A DNA stretch of 64,000 nucleotides from Devosia yakushimensis (GTDB taxonomy: Bacteria > Pseudomonadota > Alphaproteobacteria > Rhizobiales > Devosiaceae), in the NCBI RefSeq assembly GCF_030159855.1, contig NZ_BSNG01000003.1:107419-171418 (forward strand), written 5' to 3'. Every line of letters starts with the position of its first letter. Position 1 is the stretch's first letter. The position numbers and the translations under genes are program-made. The notes below the pieces were generated by a model. That model ran no database searches, was not told the origin of the DNA, and worked only from the letters and a program-made list of their open reading frames with translations. Positions 25,541 through 33,127 of the stretch are shown here, piece after piece.

Positions 25541-28324
25541 TCACCCAAAAACCTCTTGATCCACCTTCAATTCCTTTGCCGTCTGCACCACGGCATCGAA
25601 CAAAGCCGCCGCCACCGGATCGGCGCCCGGCGCTTCCCGCGTCAACCGGAAAGTGGTCGCCACCACCCCGCCCCGGCCCACGCGCTTTTCCCCGATAATG
25701 GCCGCGGGCTTATGCACCCAGCCCACCACCATGCCGGCATGGACATTGGAGCCATATTCCCAGGGCCGGAACCCGGTCAGCAGGTGATGCGGCACCACGT
25801 CCGAGAAGCTGAGATCGAAGATCGGGCCGCCCGGAATATCGGCAAAAGGCCCATCGCGCCGCACCCAGGAAAAGCCCGCGATCCAGTCGCCGCGCCAGAT
25901 CGTGCCGTCCCGTTCGACGAGGCTAATACCCGGCAGGTGCTGATCGAGGCTGGGGCGGAACTTGCGCCCATCGGCCACGATGCTGCGATGGGGCAATTCA
26001 CCATCGGGCATATCGGTGCGTAGGTTATTGTTGGTCTTGACCGAGCCATCGGCCAGGATCACGTAACGCGCCCCCGCCTTGATGGCTTCGACGTCCCCGC
26101 CATCCACCGCATGGACGAGAACAAGATCGGCCTCGGCAGCCGGCACCACACGATAGCCGAGGCCGCTGGCATAATCTGCCAGTTTGGGATCGGCCGCCGC
26201 AATGCTGGGCAGGCCCGAAATATTGCGCGCCGCATACAGCGCGATATCGCAGGAATTGCGTGCCAGCACCTGCCCGCCCGCTTCCAGCACGAAATCGATC
26301 CGCGCCATCTGGTTTGCCGAAGCCGCCGGCATGGTCAGCTCGGCATCGATGGAAACGGTCGAAACCGTCCCCGCCGTCGCGACTGAAGCCTCACCGCTCA
26401 CCGCCCCGCTCCAGCGCAGCACCGCGCCTTCGGGGATGCTCAACCCGCCGGTCGCAATCTTGATCGCAAAGCTCAGGGCTTCCCCGGCATAGGCCGAATA
26501 GCGCGCCGGGCGCGGCACGATGACGATATCGGTGTTGATTTCGGCAAAGACATCATGGAACACGCGCGGATTGCGCTCGATGTCGAGCAGGCCATTGGCC
26601 TCCCAATGCACGTCGGTAAATTCGGTGATCACATAGCCCATGATCGAAGCATGCTCGCGCATGGTCTCGATCTCGTAGCGCAGGTTCATGAACTGATACC
26701 ACTGCACCGCCTCGATGAACCCATCGAACGAGCCGAAGGTGCGGTCGAGATCAAGCGCGCCAAAGCGCTCCTCGATGCCATGCGGCAGCGCCACGCCATC
26801 GCCCCAGAGCGAACCGGTTTCGAACCAATCCGGCTCGCTGCCATCCTTGCGGCGGAGTTTTGCTGGGTCGGGAAGCCCCCAGACGCCGAACTCGGAGACG
26901 ATGAGAGGTTCATCGCCCCTTCGTTCGGCGTCGCCCAGGGAGGAGAATGTCCAATCGGCGCCGGCGGCGAACTGGGCGGTGATATCGTCCCATTCCTGCC
27001 GCCGCTCGGGCACCGAGCGGTAATAGTGATAGTCGTTGATATCGGTCTTGACGTGGAAATTGGGGAAGCAGGCCGAATTGTCGACCACCAGCCGCGTCGT
27101 GTCCTTGGCCTTCAGCCAATCATAGGTGTCCTTGACCCATTGGCGATGCTCCCCATTTTCGAGCATGCGCGTGCCCCAGTCCTCGTTAATGATCGTCCAG
27201 GCGATGATCGAGGGATGGTTGCGGTCGCGTTTGAGAATGCCTTCCATGGTCTGGCGCATGCGCGCGGCCGCCTTGGCGGTGAAATTGGCCACATTGGGAA
27301 TTTCGGTCCAGATCAGCAGCCCAAACCGATCCGCCACGTCATAATAGCGCGGGTCCGGCACCTTGATATGGCAGCGCAGCAGGTTGAGCCCCAGATGCTT
27401 GGCCTTCTTCGCCTGGTCTTCGAGGAATTCCAGCGAGGGCGGCGTATAGATGCCATCGGGATAATAGTCCTGGTCCAGCGCGCCGCGCATATAAAGCGGC
27501 TCGCCATTGAGCAGCAGCTTGCCGTCCCGCGCCTCGATGCTGCGGAAGCCGAAAGAATGGGTCACCGCATCGGCATCGGCCAGCTCGACCGTCAGCGTAT
27601 AAAGATTGGGGCTGTCGGGCGACCAGAGCTTGGGACTGGCCACCGAAAGCCCGGCCGTGACATCAGCGCCAGCGCTCACCTCGGTCTCGGCAACCAGCTT
27701 GCCATCGGCATCCTCGACGAAGACCCGCGCGGCAAGCCCCGCGGCGGCGGCCGTAAAACCCAGATCGACTGAGATCGCGCCATCGATGCCGGCCGCAATG
27801 GCAACGCTCTCGATATGCCGCGCATCGCGCGCTTCCAGCGAAACCGACTGCCACAGCCCGCCAATGCGGCCATACCAGCTGATCTTGCCATGCGGCACTT
27901 CGCCAAAGGGGTAGTCGGGATAGGCGCGATGGTCGGCCGAGGGCATGGTGACCCGCACTTCCACCTCGTTCTGCGCCTTCAGCAGATTGGCCGGCAGCAC
28001 GATTTCGAACGGCAGGAAGGCCCCTTCATGGCTCCCGACCTCAGCGCCATTGAGCAGCACTTCGCAGAAATAGCTCACCGCCCCGAATTTGAGCGCCAGT
28101 TCGCCCGCACCCCACCCCTCGGGCAGCGTAAAGCTCCGCTTATAGACCGCATATCCGCTGGTATCGACCAGGTCGGAGAACTCGGCCTGCCACGGCGAGG
28201 GCACATGCGCCTCGCGCCACGGCCCGTCCTCATGCCGGAACTGCCAGACCCCGTCCAGCGACAGGCTGCGGCGTGCCGCCGATTGCGTTTGCTCGGCCCT
28301 GGCTTGAGCGCGATCCATCCTCAT
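25541..28324 (-). CDS. Glycoside hydrolase family 2 enzyme
   Basis: 927-residue beta-glycosidase, predicted cytoplasmic (no signal peptide). Domains in order are a jelly-roll sugar-binding domain (about 20-180; WQFRHEDGPWREAHVPSPWQ), an immunoglobulin-like domain (about 180-265), a TIM barrel (from FRSIEARDGKLLLNGEPLYMRG) and a long C-terminal region. The acid/base motif is WTIINEDWG (about residue 380) and the likely nucleophile Glu is in GYVITEFTDVHW (about 565). The start could also be 28318. Candidate substrates are beta-galactosides or beta-glucuronides. It is divergent from a LacI gene and heads a CUT1 importer cluster. Confidence 0.9.
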   Translation of the reverse strand: MRMDRAQARAEQTQSAARRSLSLDGVWQFRHEDGPWREAHVPSPWQAEFSDLVDTSGYAVYKRSFTLPEGWGAGELALKFGAVSYFCEVLLNGAEVGSHEGAFLPFEIVLPANLLKAQNEVEVRVTMPSADHRAYPDYPFGEVPHGKISWYGRIGGLWQSVSLEARDARHIESVAIAAGIDGAISVDLGFTAAAAGLAARVFVEDADGKLVAETEVSAGADVTAGLSVASPKLWSPDSPNLYTLTVELADADAVTHSFGFRSIEARDGKLLLNGEPLYMRGALDQDYYPDGIYTPPSLEFLEDQAKKAKHLGLNLLRCHIKVPDPRYYDVADRFGLLIWTEIPNVANFTAKAAARMRQTMEGILKRDRNHPSIIAWTIINEDWGTRMLENGEHRQWVKDTYDWLKAKDTTRLVVDNSACFPNFHVKTDINDYHYYRSVPERRQEWDDITAQFAAGADWTFSSLGDAERRGDEPLIVSEFGVWGLPDPAKLRRKDGSEPDWFETGSLWGDGVALPHGIEERFGALDLDRTFGSFDGFIEAVQWYQFMNLRYEIETMREHASIMGYVITEFTDVHWEANGLLDIERNPRVFHDVFAEINTDIVIVPRPARYSAYAGEALSFAIKIATGGLSIPEGAVLRWSGAVSGEASVATAGTVSTVSIDAELTMPAASANQMARIDFVLEAGGQVLARNSCDIALYAARNISGLPSIAAADPKLADYASGLGYRVVPAAEADLVLVHAVDGGDVEAIKAGARYVILADGSVKTNNNLRTDMPDGELPHRSIVADGRKFRPSLDQHLPGISLVERDGTIWRGDWIAGFSWVRRDGPFADIPGGPIFDLSFSDVVPHHLLTGFRPWEYGSNVHAGMVVGWVHKPAAIIGEKRVGRGGVVATTFRLTREAPGADPVAAALFDAVVQTAKELKVDQEVFG

Positions 28325-28404
28325 CCCTCGAAGTATTAGTTATATTATTATCACCTTATGATCCTTCCGAGAGACTGGCAAGGGGGACGATTTGCGCTTT
28401 TCAA

Positions 28405-28423
28405 CGCTAACAGTCTGCTAGCG
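28405..28423. promoter_or_regulatory. Candidate LacI operator, GH2 / LacI divergent gap
   Basis: 19-bp palindrome CGCTAACAG-T-CTGCTAGCG with one mismatched pair, centred at 28414. It lies 36 bp upstream of the LacI start and 81 bp upstream of GH2, in the gap they share. Best explained as an operator for the adjacent LacI protein. Confidence 0.55.
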
Positions 28424-28458
28424 TATTCGGCTAAAAGGCTAACCAGATCAGGGGGTGG

Positions 28459-29487
28459 GTGAACGTGGAAAAACGCGCGACAATGGTCGATGTGGGCGAA
28501 TTGGCCGGCGTCTCGCAGGCCACAGTTTCCCTGGTTCTCAATGGCGTTCCCAATGCCCGCGTCTCCCGCGCCACCCGCCGCCGCGTGCTCGATGCCGCCG
28601 AAACGCTGGGCTATCGCCGCGGCAAGACCCATCCGGTGCCGGAGGGCCGCCAGCGCGTCATCGGCCTCATCATTGACGAGGTCTCGACTACCCCCTTTGC
28701 CGCCCCTTTCATCGAAGGCGCCCGCGACGAAGCCGCGCTCCAGGGCGTCACCGTCGCCACCTTCTGCACCCGCTCCGATCCCCTGCTTGAACAGGCCGCC
28801 ATCGACCTCCTGGTCGCCCAGAAAACCATCGGCATCATCTATGCCTCGTTGATCACCCGCCAGGTCAGCGTGCCCGACAGCTATGCCGAATTGCCCATCG
28901 TCCTGCTCAATTGCTACGAGCGCAAACTGCGCTACCCGTCCGTCGTGCCGGGCGACATTGTCGGCGGTTTCACCGCCACCGAAGCTTTGCTCCGGGCCGG
29001 CCATCGCCGCATTGCCCACTTCGCCGGGGAAACCTTTCTCGAGGCCTCGGTCGACCGGGAAAAGGGCTTCCGCCAGGCCATGGATAAATGGGATGTCCCG
29101 GTCCAGGACCAGCTCGTCACCCTTGGCGGCTGGACCATCCGCGCCGGTCGCGAACGCGCGCTGGAACTGCTGTCCCAGCCCAATCCGCCCACCGCCATTT
29201 TCTGCTTCAACGACCGCATGGCCATTGGCTGCTACGAGGCCGCCCGCATGCTGGGCATGCGCGTGCCCGAAGACATATCCATTGTCGGCTTCGATGACGA
29301 AGACCTCTCCGCCTATCTCGATCCGCGCCTCTCCACCATGGTCCTGCCGCATGACGAAATGGCCCGCTGGGCCGTCGGCCAATTGCTCGACGGCTACGAA
29401 GCCGCCGACCAGGACGAACGCCTGCAGAAGATCAAGATCGAATGCGAATTCATCGAACGGGAATCAATCGCCCCGCCAAGGGGTTAA
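28459..29487 (+). CDS. LacI-family transcriptional regulator (paralogue 1)
   Basis: About 342 residues with a GTG start; 28465 (also GTG) has a better-spaced AGGGGGTGG upstream, so the start is uncertain by two codons. The DNA-binding domain TMVDVGELAGVSQATVSLVLNG is standard, but the hinge after GYRRGKTHPV lacks the usual ARxL leucine. The sensor domain contains IVLLNCYER, GHRRIAHFAGE and AIFCFNDRMAIGCYEAARMLG. Divergent from GH2, so it probably represses the glycosidase-importer cluster. It is clearly paralogous to the product of 29647-30744. Confidence 0.88.
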   Translation: MNVEKRATMVDVGELAGVSQATVSLVLNGVPNARVSRATRRRVLDAAETLGYRRGKTHPVPEGRQRVIGLIIDEVSTTPFAAPFIEGARDEAALQGVTVATFCTRSDPLLEQAAIDLLVAQKTIGIIYASLITRQVSVPDSYAELPIVLLNCYERKLRYPSVVPGDIVGGFTATEALLRAGHRRIAHFAGETFLEASVDREKGFRQAMDKWDVPVQDQLVTLGGWTIRAGRERALELLSQPNPPTAIFCFNDRMAIGCYEAARMLGMRVPEDISIVGFDDEDLSAYLDPRLSTMVLPHDEMARWAVGQLLDGYEAADQDERLQKIKIECEFIERESIAPPRG

Positions 29488-29532
29488 TTCCCAGAAGACC
29501 GCATGGCGTGTCGAACCACGACCCACCCACAA

Positions 29533-29617
29533 CGTCATTCCCGCGCAGGCGGGAATCCATTCTTCCTTCGTCCGAGCGCGATCGCCAGAGTGGATTCCCG
29601 CCTGCGCGGGAATGACG
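29533..29617. repeat. Extragenic palindromic repeat, family A copy 5
   Basis: Perfect inverted repeat with 27-bp arms at 29533-29559 and 29591-29617 and a 31-bp loop, arms identical to copies 3 and 4. It occupies the gap between the two convergent LacI genes. Confidence 0.9.
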
Positions 29618-29646
29618 CCGTGAACGATTTTCGCATGGCGGGCGAT

Positions 29647-30744
29647 CTATCGCCCCTTCGGCGCCGCCACCGAATCCCGCTCGACCAGCGGGCATTCCAG
29701 CTTGGTCAGCGGGTACCGCACCGCAATCTGCCCCGCCAGCTCGTCCAATTGCTCGACAATCCACTGCCCCATCGCCCGATGCGGCAGGATGGACGTGGTC
29801 AGCCGCGGATGCAGGTGCCGCGAGATTTCCTCGTCGTCATAGCCGATCACCGACATGTCGCGGGGAATATCAAGCCCGGCTTCCTTCAGCGCCTCGTAGC
29901 AGCCGATCGCCGTGCGGTCGTTTTGGCAGAAGATCGCCGTCGGCGGTTCGGGCAGCGCCAATAGCTTGCGCGTCGCTTCATAGCCCGCACTGGCCGACCA
30001 ATCCCCTTCGACAACCAACGCCGAGTCGAACGGAATATCGGCCGTCGCCAGCGCCCGCCGATAGCCCTTGAGCCGGTCCTGCGCCGCCTCCATCCAGATT
30101 TCCCCGGTAATGGTGGCGATGCGCCTGTGCCCATGCTCGATCAGGTGCCGCGTGCTGCGCTGCCCGCCAGCGATTTCGCTGGGCACCACGGCGGGATGGG
30201 ATTGCCCCTCCGTGTAGCAATTGAGCAGGAAAACCGGAATGTCGAGCGCCAGCAGACCGGGGCTGAGCTCCACTTCGCGGGTGAAAATCGTCATATAGAC
30301 CAGCGCCGAAACGCCCTGTTCGACAAAGGCCTCGACCAGGCCTGCCTCGGTCTCGGCATCGTTGAAGCTCTGCGCCACCAGCACCAGATCGCCCTTGGCG
30401 CGCGAGGCCGTGCTCACCCCCTCGATCGCCACCACCGCTTCCGGGCTCGTCGCCAACTGGTCGGCGATGAACCCGATCCGCCGCTCGCCCCCGGCCGCCC
30501 GCACCGGCATGTGCCGGCCATTGAGCGCATTGGCATAGCCCAGCCGCCGCGCCGCCTCGAACACGCGGTCGCGTGTTTCCGCCGACAATTTTATCCCCGG
30601 GGCATGGTTGAGCACGAAAGATACCGTGGCCTGCGAACATCCCGCCTCGCGCGCCACATCGGTCATGGTCACCCGCCGCGACTGCCCCCGCCGCCCCCGG
30701 CCCATTCCGCCGGAAACACTTCCATCATCTGCTTGCCTCGTCAT
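29647..30744 (-). CDS. LacI-family transcriptional regulator (paralogue 2)
   Basis: 365-residue regulator. A basic N-terminal extension (RGRRGQSRR) precedes the helix-turn-helix VTMTDVAREAGCSQATVSFVLN; the hinge is atypical (ANALNGRHMPV). Sensor-domain landmarks VFLLNCYTEG, GHRRIATITGE and AIFCQNDRTAIGCYEALKEAG match paralogue 1 position for position. It lies tail-to-tail with that gene across a family A repeat. A palindrome 28 bp upstream may be its own operator. Its targets are uncertain; the GH2 cluster is the nearest candidate. Confidence 0.87.
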   Translation of the reverse strand: MTRQADDGSVSGGMGRGRRGQSRRVTMTDVAREAGCSQATVSFVLNHAPGIKLSAETRDRVFEAARRLGYANALNGRHMPVRAAGGERRIGFIADQLATSPEAVVAIEGVSTASRAKGDLVLVAQSFNDAETEAGLVEAFVEQGVSALVYMTIFTREVELSPGLLALDIPVFLLNCYTEGQSHPAVVPSEIAGGQRSTRHLIEHGHRRIATITGEIWMEAAQDRLKGYRRALATADIPFDSALVVEGDWSASAGYEATRKLLALPEPPTAIFCQNDRTAIGCYEALKEAGLDIPRDMSVIGYDDEEISRHLHPRLTTSILPHRAMGQWIVEQLDELAGQIAVRYPLTKLECPLVERDSVAAPKGR

Positions 30745-30771
30745 CCCGCCGACCCCAAGCCCTTCGCCATC

Positions 30772-30786
30772 GCTAATATTATAAGC
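30772..30786. promoter_or_regulatory. Candidate operator upstream of LacI paralogue 2
   Basis: 15-bp imperfect palindrome GCTAATATTATAAGC with one mismatched pair, 28 bp upstream of the regulator start. Position suggests autoregulation. The rest of the 122-bp gap to the ABC exporter gene shows no other feature. Confidence 0.35.
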
Positions 30787-30866
30787 CAGACATTATCAAG
30801 CATAAGCAACTTTTGCAGAAACCGCCATAACCGGCCCGCACGGCAAAGCGCGGGCCGGAATGCCGC

Positions 30867-32717
30867 CTAGATGCTGGCCTGCACCTTATGCAGATTGGCA
30901 TAGAGCCCATCGGCCGCCATCAGGACGTCATGGCTTCCCTCCTCGCCGATTCCCTCCTCGGTCAGCACCAGGATGCGGTCGGCATTGCGCACCGTGGACA
31001 GACGATGGGCGATGACGATCGTGGTCCGTCCCCGGGTAAGGGCCAATAGGGATTGCTGCACCGCCCGCTCGCTCTCATTGTCGAGCGCACTGGTGGCCTC
31101 GTCGAAGATCAGGATAGCCGGGTCCTTGAGAAAGGCCCGGGCGATGGTGAGCCGCTGCTTCTGCCCACCCGAGAGCTTGACGCCGCGCTGGCCGATATCG
31201 GTATCATAGCCCTGGGGCAATGCCATGATGAACTCATGGGCATTGGCCGCCCGGGCCGCCGCCTCGATTTCCTCGAATGAAGCATCGGGCCGCCCATAGC
31301 GCAGATTGTCGGTCACCGTGCCGCTGAACAGATAGATATCCTGCTGCACCACCCCCACATTGCGCCGCAGCGAGGCCATGGTGACATCGCGCACATCCTT
31401 GCCATCGATCAGGATGGCTCCGCCGCTCACCTCGTAAAACCGGGGGATGAGCGCGCACAGCGTGCTCTTGCCCACGCCGGACGGTCCCACCAGGGCAACG
31501 AACTCACCCGGCTCGATATCGAGCGATAGCTTGCTGAGCACATGCGGTCCGCTATCCTCGTAGCGGAAGCTGACATCGCGGAAACTGACCGCACCGGCCA
31601 CGCCACTAAGCTCCACCGCCCCGGGCCGATCCTCGATATCGGGCGCTACATCGAGCAATTCCATGGCCCGCACGAAGCCGGTATAGCCCTCCTGCCAGAG
31701 CCGGACGAAATTGGCCAGCCGCTGCACCGGATCGACCAGCACCGCCACGCAGAGCAGGAAGGTCAGCATGTCGGCAACGCCGAGCCCCGCCGTGAGCACA
31801 CGGACCGCCCCGATCACGATGACCAGCACGGTCACCAATTGCGCGAAGGTTTCGGTGCCCACCGAAAAATAGGCCTCGCTGCAATAGCCATCCCGGCGGC
31901 TTTCGAGAAACCGCTGGTTTTCCGCCTCGAAACGCTCGGCCTCTATGGCTTCATTGGCGAAAGACTGCACCACCCTTATGCCCGATAGGGCGTCCTCCAC
32001 CCGCTCGTTGACGGAGGCGATATGCTCCTTGCTCTGCCGCAGGGCGATATTCATGCGACGATTGAAATAGAGGGCATAAAGCACAGCCAGGGGCGTCAGC
32101 GCCGCGATCAGCCCCGCCAGCACCGGATCGATGAAGAAGAGGATAACCATCGCCCCGGTGAATTTGAGCAGGGCAATGGAGAGATCCTCCGGCCCGTGAT
32201 GGAAGAGTTCGCCCAGCCACAGCGAGTCATTGGTGATCCGGCTCATCAATTGCCCGACGCGCTGCCGGTCGTAAAAGCCGAAAGACAGCTTCTGGCAGTG
32301 CTCGAACAATTCCTTGCGTACAAAGGCCTCGATCTTGGCGCCCATCATATGGCCCTGGTAATCGACGAAAAACGTCGCCAGCACCTGGATGGCCAGAACG
32401 CCCACCATCAAGCCGCCCATGGCATAGATCTGTCCCAGTGCCTCGGGCACTTCGGGCAACTCGATCAGCCGTTTGGTGACGTAATTGGCGCAGAGCGGCA
32501 GCAGCAATGCCGTGGCCGCGACCAACAGGGCGCAGGCGAGATCCGCCACCAGCAGCGGCAGATGCGGCCTATAATAGGAGAGAAATTTTCGCACACGGCC
32601 AGACCCGCCACGCCCGCTGCTTTGCGGTTGTGTCGATCGGCCGGCGGAAACCTGTTTTAGGAAATAGCTATGACGCGCCTTTGCATGCGTCCTCGCCCGT
32701 GGAAATCGGATTTGCAT
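30867..32717 (-). CDS. ABC exporter, fused transmembrane and ATPase domains
   Basis: 616-residue half-transporter of the MsbA/MdlB class. After a basic N-terminal stretch of about 40 residues come six helices (from LPLLVADLACALLVAATALL) with NDSLWLGELFHHGPEDL in the coupling region. The ATPase has Walker A GPSGVGKST, signature LSGGQKQR, Walker B AILIFDEATSALD and switch IVIAHRLST. The start at 32717 has AGGA about 12 bp ahead; a later GTG start (VRKFLSYYRPH) is possible. Probably a homodimer exporting lipid, drug or glycan. It lies beside a chemoreceptor gene and a second exporter. Confidence 0.9.
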   Translation of the reverse strand: MQIRFPRARTHAKARHSYFLKQVSAGRSTQPQSSGRGGSGRVRKFLSYYRPHLPLLVADLACALLVAATALLLPLCANYVTKRLIELPEVPEALGQIYAMGGLMVGVLAIQVLATFFVDYQGHMMGAKIEAFVRKELFEHCQKLSFGFYDRQRVGQLMSRITNDSLWLGELFHHGPEDLSIALLKFTGAMVILFFIDPVLAGLIAALTPLAVLYALYFNRRMNIALRQSKEHIASVNERVEDALSGIRVVQSFANEAIEAERFEAENQRFLESRRDGYCSEAYFSVGTETFAQLVTVLVIVIGAVRVLTAGLGVADMLTFLLCVAVLVDPVQRLANFVRLWQEGYTGFVRAMELLDVAPDIEDRPGAVELSGVAGAVSFRDVSFRYEDSGPHVLSKLSLDIEPGEFVALVGPSGVGKSTLCALIPRFYEVSGGAILIDGKDVRDVTMASLRRNVGVVQQDIYLFSGTVTDNLRYGRPDASFEEIEAAARAANAHEFIMALPQGYDTDIGQRGVKLSGGQKQRLTIARAFLKDPAILIFDEATSALDNESERAVQQSLLALTRGRTTIVIAHRLSTVRNADRILVLTEEGIGEEGSHDVLMAADGLYANLHKVQASI

Positions 32718-33030
32718 AAAGCTTCATGTCCTGTTGAACTTTTCCTTTCTGATTGGACACGAAGGTTTTCATCTTGCTCTCCTGCAACGGGCTACGATAG
32801 CGCGCGGACTATGCCGTGATCTGCCGGCGCGAACAACCCCGTCATTGCCAAATATGCGACAATTTGACCCGGGCCTTTTCCCGGCCGCGCAGAATTTTCT
32901 TTGCACCCACAGGCGGCTAGAGCCTGCCGGCTTGTCAGTAAATTAACTTAAGACAAGCCATGTTTTGCCTGGATCGACATGACCACCCAGCCAGTACCGG
33001 CTGAGGCATTGCCAGGAGGCTACCGCTTTG

Positions 33031-33060
33031 ATGACCGCATTCGCGCGCGCTGCACCTTAA
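33031..33060 (+). CDS. Possible 9-residue leader peptide
   Basis: ATG at 33031 encodes MTAFARAAP and a stop, with AGGAGG (33014-33019) 11 bp upstream, the strongest ribosome-binding site in this gap. Its stop codon touches the first of two downstream hairpins, a layout seen in leader-peptide attenuators. It could equally be a chance Shine-Dalgarno. No biosynthetic codon bias for attenuation is visible. Confidence 0.3.
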   Translation: MTAFARAAP

Positions 33061-33096
33061 GCCGGCTCCCGCCGGCTCGTCGAAGCCACCGGCTTC
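33060..33096 (+). promoter_or_regulatory. Tandem hairpins in chemoreceptor 5' leader
   Basis: Perfect hairpin AGCCGGC-TCCC-GCCGGCT at 33060-33077, then perfect hairpin GAAGCC-ACC-GGCTTC at 33082-33096 followed by TTTC. They lie 32-68 bp before the chemoreceptor start. The second is terminator-like but with a weak T tract. A regulatory or mRNA-stabilising role is inferred. Confidence 0.45.
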
Positions 33097-33127
33097 TTTC
33101 ATCCCCTCATCAGAGTTCCATATTCTC

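Larger units (their letters stand above)
32718..33127. other. 410-bp divergent gap before the chemoreceptor gene
   Basis: No conventional gene. The region must hold the promoters of the minus-strand exporter and the plus-strand chemoreceptor. The final 120 bp contain a possible leader peptide (33031-33060) with a strong Shine-Dalgarno, followed by two hairpins (33060-33077 and 33082-33096), annotated separately. An in-frame stretch at 32734-32946 lacks a good start and is not called. Confidence 0.6.

Noticed and set aside
32734..32946. 70-codon open frame in the gap before the chemoreceptor gene
   Set aside because: TTG start without a ribosome-binding site, no recognisable product, and it covers the probable promoter region.
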